Part shown: piece by piece, positions 17,078 to 24,072 of the stretch | Position numbering within the stretch: the stretch's first letter is position 1 | Layout: each line of letters opens with the position of its first letter | Origin: Actinomycetota bacterium | GTDB lineage: Bacteria; Actinomycetota; Acidimicrobiia; Acidimicrobiales; JAJPHE01 | Assembly (NCBI GenBank): GCA_021325435.1 | Contig: JAJPHE010000118.1 | Span: forward strand, 1-64,000 | Direction of reading: 5' to 3' | DNA: 64,000 nucleotides | Notes under the pieces: model-generated | Databases searched by the model: none | What the model was told of the DNA's origin: nothing | The model's input: only the letters and a program-made list of their open reading frames with translations | Position numbers and translations under genes: made by a program

Positions 17078-18196
17078 TCACACCTCCTGCAGGGCGGGCA
17101 CGGGCAGGCCGTACAGCTCGACCACGTTGTCATGGAGGATGCGGCGCCGCTCGTGCTCGGTCAGCTCGCCGGTGTGCTCCTCGAGCATCTGGCGCGACCA
17201 CGGCCACGTCGAGTCCGAGTGGGGGAAGTCGTTGGCCCACATCAGCCGCTCGACGTTGAGCAGATCGGCCACCTGGAACGCCACCCAGTCGTCCTGGAAG
17301 GTGGTGTACACGTTGTCGCGGAAGTACTCGCTGGGCAGCCGCGACAGGGCGCCGGCCGTCAGCCAGTGGCGGTGCCGCTTGAAGGCGTGGTCCATCCGGT
17401 ACATGAAGTGCGGCACCCAGCCGGCGTCGGCCTCGACGCACACCACTTTCAGCGCCGGGTGGCGCTCGAACACCCCGGAGAAGATGAGGGTGCCGATCAC
17501 GTCCTGGTTGGCCCGGATGATGCTCATGAAGCTGTTGAGGCGGGGCCCGCGCGTCGGTGCCGTCTCGCGGGTGGTGAGCACGTGGAACGAGAGCGGCATG
17601 CCGATCTCGACCGCCGCGGCCCACAGCCGGTCGTAGGCGGGACTGTCGTAGTCCTCCACCCCGGGGTTGCCCGGCAGCATGACGCCCCGCAGCCCTAGCT
17701 CGTGGATGCGAACCAGGTCCTGCACCGCCTCCTCCGGCGTGCGCACCGCCGTCTGGCCCACCCCGAAGAGCCGGTCCGGGTGGGCGGCGCAGTACTCGGC
17801 CATCCAGAGGTTGTAGGCGTCGAAGCAGGCCCGCTTGAAGTCGAGGTCGCGGTGGTTGCAGATCTGCATGCCGACCGTCGGGTAGATGATCTCGCCGGCG
17901 ACGCCGTCACGGTCCTGGTCGGCGATGCGGGCGTCGGGGTCCCAGCCACCCCGGTGCAGTTCCTCGAACCGGGTGCCGAGCACCCGGATCTCCTCCGCCG
18001 GCTTGCCCGCCGCCGCCACCAGGCCCATCGGCACCGGGCTCTTCATCCCCGGTATGACGTAGAGATCGCCGTGCTCCTCGTCGCTCACCAGATGGGGCGC
18101 CTGGTCGGCGAAGCGCCGGTCGATCCGCTCGATGTAGGTGTCGGGCGGCTCGGTGACGTGCGAATCGGCCGAGATGATCCGGCTCGGCAGGCTCAC
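17078..18196 (-). CDS. amidohydrolase (ACMSD / amidohydrolase_2 family)
   Basis: 372 aa, TIM-barrel metal hydrolase or decarboxylase. N-terminal IISADSHVTEPPDTYIERI gives the D-S-H/E metal motif, the middle has MPLSFHVLTTRE, and the C-terminal part has MWANDFPHSDSTWP with the conserved Asp/His. These are typical of amidohydrolase_2 proteins such as aminocarboxymuconate decarboxylase relatives, many of unknown substrate. GTG at 18196 follows AAAGGAG by 5 nt. It is the first gene of a three-gene unit with the D-aminoacylase-like gene and DUF455 protein. Confidence 0.85.
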   Translation of the reverse strand: MSLPSRIISADSHVTEPPDTYIERIDRRFADQAPHLVSDEEHGDLYVIPGMKSPVPMGLVAAAGKPAEEIRVLGTRFEELHRGGWDPDARIADQDRDGVAGEIIYPTVGMQICNHRDLDFKRACFDAYNLWMAEYCAAHPDRLFGVGQTAVRTPEEAVQDLVRIHELGLRGVMLPGNPGVEDYDSPAYDRLWAAAVEIGMPLSFHVLTTRETAPTRGPRLNSFMSIIRANQDVIGTLIFSGVFERHPALKVVCVEADAGWVPHFMYRMDHAFKRHRHWLTAGALSRLPSEYFRDNVYTTFQDDWVAFQVADLLNVERLMWANDFPHSDSTWPWSRQMLEEHTGELTEHERRRILHDNVVELYGLPVPALQEV

Positions 18197-18362
18197 TGGC
18201 GCTCCTTTCGGCCCGGGAGAAAGCCCCCAGCCCCCGCCGCGAGTCTCACACCGGAGGGCGCCACCCGCCACACGAGCCGGCAGGGATCCGTTGCCCGACT
18301 GACGAATCTGGGTAGCGACGGACTGAGGCGGGCGGGTGCCCGCCCCCGGGAGGTCGCAGGGC

Positions 18363-19214
18363 ATGGGAGCAGGTCGACGACTGGCGGCTCTGGCGGGGGC
18401 TGCCGCCCTGGTCGGCATGGCCGTGGCCCACGCCCCCTGGGCCTCGGCCCGGCCCGTCCTCGGCCACGGCTCCTTTGTCCATCCCGTCGGAGCGGTCGAC
18501 TCCGGAGCCCTCAAGGTCGCCGCCCCGACCATGACGTCCAACAACTGGTTCGGCTACGACCAGGGCAGCATCGCCCGGGGCGGGGTGACCTTCCACTCGA
18601 TCTCGGCCCAGTGGACGGTCCCCCGGGCCAGCGCCCACCAGGCCGGCCAGGCCGAGTACTCGGCCACGTGGATCGGCATCGGCGGCGGCTGCATCGACTC
18701 GGGATGCACCTCGACGGACTCCACCCTCATCCAGGCCGGCACCGAGCAGGACATCAACACCGGCGGAAGCTCCTACTACGCCTGGTGGGAAACGATCCCC
18801 GGTCCGTCGGTCGGCCTGTTCCCCGTCAGCCCCGGCGACCACATGTACGTGTCCATCGCCGAGGGCGCCCCCGAGGTGTGGGCGATCACCGTGGCAGACC
18901 TGACCAACGGCCAGCACCAGACCCTGAGCGTGCCCTACAGCTCGAGCTACCTGACGGCGGAGTGGATCGAGGAGACGCCCGTCGTCCTCGGAGGCAGCAG
19001 CACCGGGCTGGCGCCGCTGCCCAACCTGACGACGGTCAACCTCGACCACGCCACCGTCAACGGACGGGGCGCCGGGCTGGCCTCCACCCAGCGCATGGAG
19101 CTGGTCAACCTGTCCGGGGCTCCCATCGCCACCCCCTCCAACCCCGACGCCTCCGCCGACGGCTTCAACGCCTGCACCTGGTCGACGTCCTGCCCCACCC
19201 CCAAGGGCAGCTGA
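18363..19214 (+). CDS. secreted glutamic (G1/eqolisin-like) peptidase, paralogue 1
   Basis: 283 aa. Signal peptide LAALAGAAALVGMAVAHAPWASA, then the G1 fold: NNWFGYDQGSI, HSISAQWTVPRAS, SATWIGIGGGC, TLIQAGTEQD and AEWIEETPVV. In the eqolisin family a Gln and a Glu form the catalytic pair; here the Gln of LIQAGTEQD and the Glu of AEWIEE fit these positions (family knowledge plus alignment by eye). These enzymes work at acid pH outside the cell. ATG at 18363 has GGGAGGT upstream. It has four Cys, probably disulfide-bonded. It has a paralogue at 22656-23555. Confidence 0.82.
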   Translation: MGAGRRLAALAGAAALVGMAVAHAPWASARPVLGHGSFVHPVGAVDSGALKVAAPTMTSNNWFGYDQGSIARGGVTFHSISAQWTVPRASAHQAGQAEYSATWIGIGGGCIDSGCTSTDSTLIQAGTEQDINTGGSSYYAWWETIPGPSVGLFPVSPGDHMYVSIAEGAPEVWAITVADLTNGQHQTLSVPYSSSYLTAEWIEETPVVLGGSSTGLAPLPNLTTVNLDHATVNGRGAGLASTQRMELVNLSGAPIATPSNPDASADGFNACTWSTSCPTPKGS

Positions 19215-19221
19215 ATCGCCT

Positions 19222-19248
19222 GGCGGCCCAGCCCGAGCCGGGGCCGCC
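19222..19248 (+). terminator. hairpin after G1 peptidase gene
   Basis: Inverted repeat GGCGGCCC / GGGCCGCC with an 11 nt loop, 8 nt after the stop codon. Likely terminator. Confidence 0.5.
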
Positions 19249-19262
19249 CCAGAATGTGACAG

Positions 19263-19289
19263 CCTAAAGCGCCGTTCGTCCGATTTAGG
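19263..19289 (+). promoter_or_regulatory. CCTAAA / TTTAGG inverted pair upstream of CWB2 gene
   Basis: CCTAAA (19263-19268) and TTTAGG (19284-19289) form 6 bp arms 15 nt apart, about 70-90 nt before the GTG of the CWB2 gene. The same hexamer recurs upstream of other exported-protein genes. It may be an operator or part of a promoter; function is inferred. Confidence 0.35.
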
Positions 19290-19354
19290 AAGATCGACGA
19301 GGATCCGCCGCCGCCCGGTCGGGCCCGGCGGACCCGGCTGCTGGGGAGGCTCTC

Positions 19355-21457
19355 GTGGGAAAACGGTGGCGTAGGACCGTCGGCCTGGCGGCGGTGCTCG
19401 GACTACTGCCGGCTCTCGGCCTGGTCGACCTGGCCCTGCCGGCGGCCAGGGCCAACAGCTCCTTCTCGTTCACCCGGCTGGCGGGCACCGACCGCTACGA
19501 CACCGCCCGGCTCGCGGCCGAGACAGCCTTCCCCTCCGGCTCGGCCCGGGTCCTACTGGCCAACGGCAGCTTGGCCCACTTCCCGGACGCCCTGGCCGGC
19601 AGCTACCTGGCCGGCTTCGACCAAGCACCGATCCTCCTGACCGACGCCACCACCATTCCCGCCGCCACGACCCAGGCGCTCAAGGAGCTCAAGGCGAACG
19701 ACGTGGTGATCCTCGGTGGCCCGGCGGCCGTCGCCGACTCCGAGGCCAGCACCCTGGTGTCCTCCGGGTACCGGGTGAACCGCATCTACAACCAGGACGG
19801 TTGCACCAGCTCCTGCAGCCGCTACGACACCATGAAGTCGGTCGCCGAGACCCCGCCGGCCGCCAACGTCGGCCATGGGGGCGCCGGCGTGCCCACCGCC
19901 ATCGTGGCCAGCGGCACCAACTTCCCCGACGCCCTGGTCTCCGGGCCGATCGGTTTCGCCGACGCCCTGCCCGTCCTCATCACCGACCCCAACACGCTCA
20001 GCTCCCAGACCCAAGCGGCCCTCACCGACCTCGGCATCAAGTACGTCTACATCCCTGGGGGCACGGCGGCGGTGTCGACGGCGGTGGAGACCCAGATCCA
20101 GGCCATGGGCATCACCACCCGGCGCTTCGCCGGCCAGGACCGCACCGACACCGCGGCCCAGGTGGCCAACTACGCCATCCAAAAGCTGGGCTTCACCGAC
20201 ACCGCCGTCGGCCTCGCCCGAGGCGACGACCCGGCCGACTCGCTGGCCAGCGCGGCGTCCAACGGCCGTTACAAGACGCCGCTGCTCCTCACCGAGAACC
20301 CCACCATCCTCGGTTCCTACTCGGCCAACTACCTGACCTCCCACGCCGGCACTCTGGCCACGGGGGTCATCTACGGCGGCACCAGCGCCGTCTCCCAGTC
20401 CGTGCAGGACCAGGCCACGGCGGACGCCCGCACCGCCGCCGGCGTGCCCCTCCTCACCGCCGTGTGGGCCATCCCGAAGGACACGGTCATCACCCTCTAT
20501 TACAACGAGCCCATCGATTGCGCCTCGGTGGACGCCAACGGGTCCGACTACAAGGTCACCTACTCGTCGAACGCGGTGGGCGTCACCAAGCTGTCGAGCT
20601 GCCAGAACAGCAATTCCAACGGCGTCGGACAGGTCGACCTCCAGATGGCGTCCAACCCGTCGCAGGGCCAGACGGTCACGGTGACGGCCCAGAAGGGTGC
20701 CGACGGCAACACCGTGCTCGACCCGACCGACACCATGGCCGAGCCGGCCGGCGACCAGTCCTCCACCACCCTGAGCCCGACGTTCCAGAGCGCGGCCGCC
20801 GCCGGCAGCTACCCGACGATGACCGTCACCTACAACGAGAACATCACCTGCTCGAGCGTCGACAGCGACGGCTCGGACTACCGGGTGACGCTCGGCACGG
20901 GCCCGGGCGTGGTCGACCAGGTCACCGCGGCCAGCTGCGTGGCGCCGCAGGTGCCGGGCACGGGCAGCAACCAGGTCCAGCTCACCCTGGCCACTCCACC
21001 GACGAACGGGGACACCGTCAGCGTCTACGCCCAGGTGGGCACCGACAAGGACACTGTCACGGACTCGTCGGGCAACTCCCAGCCCATCGGCGACTGGACC
21101 CAGACCTCGGCGACCAACACCGGCCAGCCCCACTTCACCGCGTCCACCTCGACCATCGGCAAGACGACGGTCACCGTCACCTACGACCATCCGATCGTGT
21201 GCTCGTCGGTCGACAGGGCCGCCCCGTTCGACTACGTCGTGACCGACAACGGCACCGCCGACCAGGTGACCGGGGTCAGCTGCTCGGGCACCTACGCCAC
21301 CACCGTCACCATCACGGTGGCCACCGCCCCCTCCGCCCCCAGCGACTCGGTGAAGGTCACCGCCCAACAGGGAGGGGACGGCAACACCGTGCTGGACTCC
21401 CAGGGCCAGTCCCAGCCCATCGGCGACTCCACCACGTCCAACCCCGGGCTCACCTGA
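19355..21457 (+). CDS. secreted CWB2 cell-wall-binding protein with three Cys-paired Ig-like modules
   Basis: 700 aa. Signal peptide LAAVLGLLPALGLVDLALPAARA. Residues ~40-350 are three cell-wall-binding repeat 2 (CWB2) units, each with RLAGTDRYDTA-like start, FPDALAGSYLA-like middle and VVILGGPAAV-like end; this trimer anchors proteins non-covalently to wall polymers. Residues ~369-700 are three ~105-residue beta modules. Each has a Cys in C-[AS]-SVD-x-x-[GA] and a second Cys in an [SA]SC turn, then GDGNTVLD and QPIGD. They resemble SwmB-type Ig domains. GTG start at 19355, GGGGAGG 5 nt upstream. The ligand or activity of the Ig part is unknown. Confidence 0.85.
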   Translation: MGKRWRRTVGLAAVLGLLPALGLVDLALPAARANSSFSFTRLAGTDRYDTARLAAETAFPSGSARVLLANGSLAHFPDALAGSYLAGFDQAPILLTDATTIPAATTQALKELKANDVVILGGPAAVADSEASTLVSSGYRVNRIYNQDGCTSSCSRYDTMKSVAETPPAANVGHGGAGVPTAIVASGTNFPDALVSGPIGFADALPVLITDPNTLSSQTQAALTDLGIKYVYIPGGTAAVSTAVETQIQAMGITTRRFAGQDRTDTAAQVANYAIQKLGFTDTAVGLARGDDPADSLASAASNGRYKTPLLLTENPTILGSYSANYLTSHAGTLATGVIYGGTSAVSQSVQDQATADARTAAGVPLLTAVWAIPKDTVITLYYNEPIDCASVDANGSDYKVTYSSNAVGVTKLSSCQNSNSNGVGQVDLQMASNPSQGQTVTVTAQKGADGNTVLDPTDTMAEPAGDQSSTTLSPTFQSAAAAGSYPTMTVTYNENITCSSVDSDGSDYRVTLGTGPGVVDQVTAASCVAPQVPGTGSNQVQLTLATPPTNGDTVSVYAQVGTDKDTVTDSSGNSQPIGDWTQTSATNTGQPHFTASTSTIGKTTVTVTYDHPIVCSSVDRAAPFDYVVTDNGTADQVTGVSCSGTYATTVTITVATAPSAPSDSVKVTAQQGGDGNTVLDSQGQSQPIGDSTTSNPGLT

Positions 21458-21497
21458 CCGCCCTGGGCGGCTGCCCTCCGTCAAATGACGGTGACTG

Positions 21498-21516
21498 ACT
21501 GGTAAGTTCGACCAGT
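21498..21516. promoter_or_regulatory. palindromic operator candidate at hydrolase start
   Basis: ACTGGT-N7-ACCAGT, perfect 6 bp arms, overlapping the start codon region of the alpha/beta hydrolase gene. This geometry is typical of TetR-family operators, but no regulator gene lies beside it. Confidence 0.45.
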
Positions 21517-21517
21517 G

Positions 21518-22498
21518 ATGGAGTGGTCGACGACAGACCCGGGTACTGCTGACGACGTGGTCAGTGCCTCGGCGCTGGGGTCCGCGACGGCCAGGGAGCA
21601 CCGTCTCGACCAGGAGATGGCTGCTCTGGGCTGGCGGGTGCCGGCCGGTCGCCACCTCGACCTTCCCGGCCGGGGGACCACGTTCATCCGCGACACCCCG
21701 GGGCCCTCCGAGCACGCCCCCACCGTGCTCCTGCTGCACGGCTTGGCCGCCACCGGAGGCCTCAACTGGTACCCGGTCTTCGGGGAGCTCAGCCGCCACT
21801 TCCGGGTGGTGGCCATCGACCACCGGGGCCATGGCCGGGGGCTGCGCTCCCACGAGCGCTTTCGCCTGGCCCACTGCGCCGACGACGCCGTGGCGGTGGC
21901 CGACGCCCTCGGGGTCGAGCGGTTCATACCGGTCGGCTACTCGATGGGGGGCCCCATCGCCCAGCTTGTCTGGCACCGGCACCGCCGCCGGGTCGATGCC
22001 TTGGTCCTGTGCGCCACCAGCCGCAACTTCCGGGGCCGGGTCCGCGAGCGGGTGCAGTTCATGGGCCTCGGCATGCTGGTCGCCGGCAAGTGGGGAGGCG
22101 ACCCGGTGAACCGGATCACCCGGATGATCGAGGAGCTGCTGGTTCCCTCGATGGGTCAGCCCGAGCTGCGGCGTTGGGCCCTGCGTGAGCTGAACGGCCA
22201 CGACATCCGCAAGGTGGTCGAGGCCGCCGAGGCTCTCGGCCGCTACTCCTCCCACGACTGGATCGGCGACATCGACGTCCCCGTGTCGGTGGTGGTGCCG
22301 ACCAGCGACCGCCTGGTACCCGTCCGCCGCCAGGTGAAGCTGGCCCGGTCGATACCTTCCGCCGTTCTCTTCCCGGTGGAGGGAACCCACCTGGTCTCCG
22401 CCGTGGAGCCCGACGAGTTCGCCTCGGTGGTCGCCGACGCCTGCCTGCTGGCCGCCGACCGGGCGGCCCGGCACGGGCGCCCCGGCGCGCGGCGCTAG
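21518..22498 (+). CDS. alpha/beta hydrolase
   Basis: 326 aa, alpha/beta-hydrolase fold enzyme. Oxyanion-hole motif LLLHGLAATGG, the strand VVAIDHRGHGRG, the nucleophile elbow VGYSMGGPIAQ (Ser), the acid in VVVPTSDRLVPVRRQ and the His in GTHLVSAVEP complete the triad. No signal peptide, so it is cytoplasmic. ATG at 21518 is chosen; GTG 21515 directly before it is equally possible. The substrate is unknown. It stands alone between two surface-protein genes and has its own palindromic operator candidate. Confidence 0.87.
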   Translation: MEWSTTDPGTADDVVSASALGSATAREHRLDQEMAALGWRVPAGRHLDLPGRGTTFIRDTPGPSEHAPTVLLLHGLAATGGLNWYPVFGELSRHFRVVAIDHRGHGRGLRSHERFRLAHCADDAVAVADALGVERFIPVGYSMGGPIAQLVWHRHRRRVDALVLCATSRNFRGRVRERVQFMGLGMLVAGKWGGDPVNRITRMIEELLVPSMGQPELRRWALRELNGHDIRKVVEAAEALGRYSSHDWIGDIDVPVSVVVPTSDRLVPVRRQVKLARSIPSAVLFPVEGTHLVSAVEPDEFASVVADACLLAADRAARHGRPGARR

Positions 22499-22596
22499 TC
22501 CGCTCACCACCCACCCCGGTAGTAGCCGCCGCCCCCCACCAACCGAGTGCTGGCGCCGGCCTTTCAGGCTTTAAGTTCGGTTCAGGACGAGTCGGG

Positions 22597-22602
22597 TAGA
22601 AT
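22597..22602 (+). promoter_or_regulatory. possible -10 element (TAGAAT) for the second G1 peptidase gene
   Basis: TAGAAT matches the actinobacterial housekeeping -10 form TANNNT and lies about 55 nt before the start codon. No convincing -35 at the right distance; the TTAAGTTCGGTTCAGG segment just upstream is the only AT-richer stretch. Confidence 0.3.
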
Positions 22603-22655
22603 GGGGGCCCTAACGCGGACGCCGGCGGCGGCCGGCCGGCATGAGGAGGCTGGGG

Positions 22656-23555
22656 ATGAGAGTGGCGGTTCTTCGTTGGGCGCGCCCGCCCCGGGCCGGC
22701 GTCGTCGTCGGGGCCTGTCTGCTCAGCGTGGCGGCCTGGGCTGCCGCCCCGGCGGTGGCCGCCAGCACTCACGCCGAGTCGGCGCGGCCCGCCGTCCACA
22801 CCTGGCACGGCCGCCCCGTCGTCGAGGTGGGCGCCAACCAGTCGAACAACTGGTCGGGCTACAACCAGGGCAACCTCGAGACCGGCAAGAGCGGGGGCTT
22901 CCACTCGATCACCGGTGACTGGATCGTGCCCACCGCGTCGCCCCACAAGCCGATGGAGTCCGAGTACTCGGCGACCTGGGTCGGCATCGGCGGCGGGTGC
23001 CTAGACACCGCCTGCTCGCAGACCGACAACACCCTGATCCAGGCCGGCACCGAGCAGGACGTCAACTACGACCCGATCGCCGGCACCAGCGAGAGCTACA
23101 GCGCCTGGTACGAGCTGATTCCCAACACGTCCATCACGGTCAACCTGACCGTCAAGCCCGGTGACCACATCCACGTGGACATCCACGAGAACCAGATCAA
23201 CAGCGAGAACTGGTCGATCACCATCCAGGACGTGAGCAGCGGCCAGAGCTGGTCGGACACCAACATCAGCTACCAGTCCACCTACGCCACCGCCGAGTGG
23301 ATCGAGGAGACCCCCGTCGTCGTGGCCGTTTCGGTGCCCCCGACGGTCGGCTTCGTCCCCCTGCCCAACCTCGGCACCGTCACCTTCGACCCGGGCACGG
23401 TCAACGGCGCCAGTCCGGGCCTAGTCCCCGCCGAGGCGCAGCAGCTGGTCGACCTGACGGGCAGCCCGGAGGCGACCGCTTCGGCTCCCGACTCGGATAC
23501 CGACGGGTTCAACGACTGCAGCTACGCCAGCAGCTGCACCGCGCCCGCCAGCTGA
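22656..23555 (+). CDS. secreted glutamic (G1/eqolisin-like) peptidase, paralogue 2
   Basis: 299 aa. Signal peptide with a long basic start (MRVAVLRWARPPRAGV) and hydrophobic core. The mature part parallels the 18363-19214 protein: NNWSGYNQGNL, HSITGDWIVPTAS, SATWVGIGGGC, TLIQAGTEQDVN and TAEWIEETPVV. The candidate catalytic Gln (IQAGTEQD) and Glu (AEWIEE) are both kept. ATG at 22656 sits 6 nt after AGGAGG; the ATG at 22641 overlaps that signal and is not chosen. It ends with DSDTDGFNDCSYASSC, a Ca-type acidic loop shared with its paralogue. It is probably a tandem-duplicate pair separated by the CWB2 and hydrolase genes. Confidence 0.82.
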   Translation: MRVAVLRWARPPRAGVVVGACLLSVAAWAAAPAVAASTHAESARPAVHTWHGRPVVEVGANQSNNWSGYNQGNLETGKSGGFHSITGDWIVPTASPHKPMESEYSATWVGIGGGCLDTACSQTDNTLIQAGTEQDVNYDPIAGTSESYSAWYELIPNTSITVNLTVKPGDHIHVDIHENQINSENWSITIQDVSSGQSWSDTNISYQSTYATAEWIEETPVVVAVSVPPTVGFVPLPNLGTVTFDPGTVNGASPGLVPAEAQQLVDLTGSPEATASAPDSDTDGFNDCSYASSCTAPAS

Positions 23556-23600
23556 CCGGGGGCGCCGGCGCCCGACGCCGGTACCCCGCTGGGCCCGACC

Positions 23601-24002
23601 TCACCCGGTGAGAAAGCTGAGACGCAACCGCCGGCGGTTGTTGTCGCGGTTCAGGTCGATAAAGGCCACGCTCTGCCACGTGCCGAGCACCGGCTCCCCG
23701 CCGATCACCGGCAGGGTGAGGGTCGGGCTCACCAGCACCGGCAGGAGATGGTCGGCGCCGTGGCCAGGCGCGCCGTGGCTGTGCCGGTAGGAGCGGTCGC
23801 GGGGGAGGAGGGCCCCGAGGACGCTCTCGAGGTCGGTCTCGGAGCCTGAGCCCAGCTCCATGAGGGCCAGGCCGGCGGTGGCATGGGGGGCCAGGGCGTT
23901 CACCAGGCCGTCGCCCTTGTCGGCGCAGAACCGGGCCAGCTCCCCGGTCACGTCGACGATCCGTCGCCGCGACGTGTCCAGCTCGATCTCGGTCCACTCC
24001 AT
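23601..24002 (-). CDS. YjbQ/UPF0047 family protein
   Basis: 133 aa. The conserved UPF0047 pattern is visible: IVDVTGELARFCADKGDGLVN, APHATAGLALMELGSG, SYRHSHGAPGHGADHLLPVL and GTWQSVAFIDLNRDNNRR. The family is a trimeric beta fold with weak thiamine-phosphate-synthase-like activity reported for some members; the true role is unclear. ATG at 24002 is preceded by AGGAGGGG. It is divergent from the FG-GAP gene and convergent with the G1 peptidase gene, so a single-gene unit. Confidence 0.88.
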   Translation of the reverse strand: MEWTEIELDTSRRRIVDVTGELARFCADKGDGLVNALAPHATAGLALMELGSGSETDLESVLGALLPRDRSYRHSHGAPGHGADHLLPVLVSPTLTLPVIGGEPVLGTWQSVAFIDLNRDNNRRRLRLSFLTG

Positions 24003-24072
24003 GACCCCTCCTGTGCCGGCTGCGGGCAATGATGTCCGCCGGCGGGGCCTGCGAGCCCCGAAAGGAGGACAA

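Noticed and set aside
19553-22510. A 985-codon open frame on the minus strand
   Set aside because: It is antisense to the CWB2 and hydrolase genes, whose domains are clear. Long shadow frames are expected in DNA with this GC content.
23560-23573. GGGCGCC/GGCGCCC palindrome between convergent genes as a terminator
   Set aside because: It is a short self-complementary GC word with no proper loop; such words are frequent by chance here.
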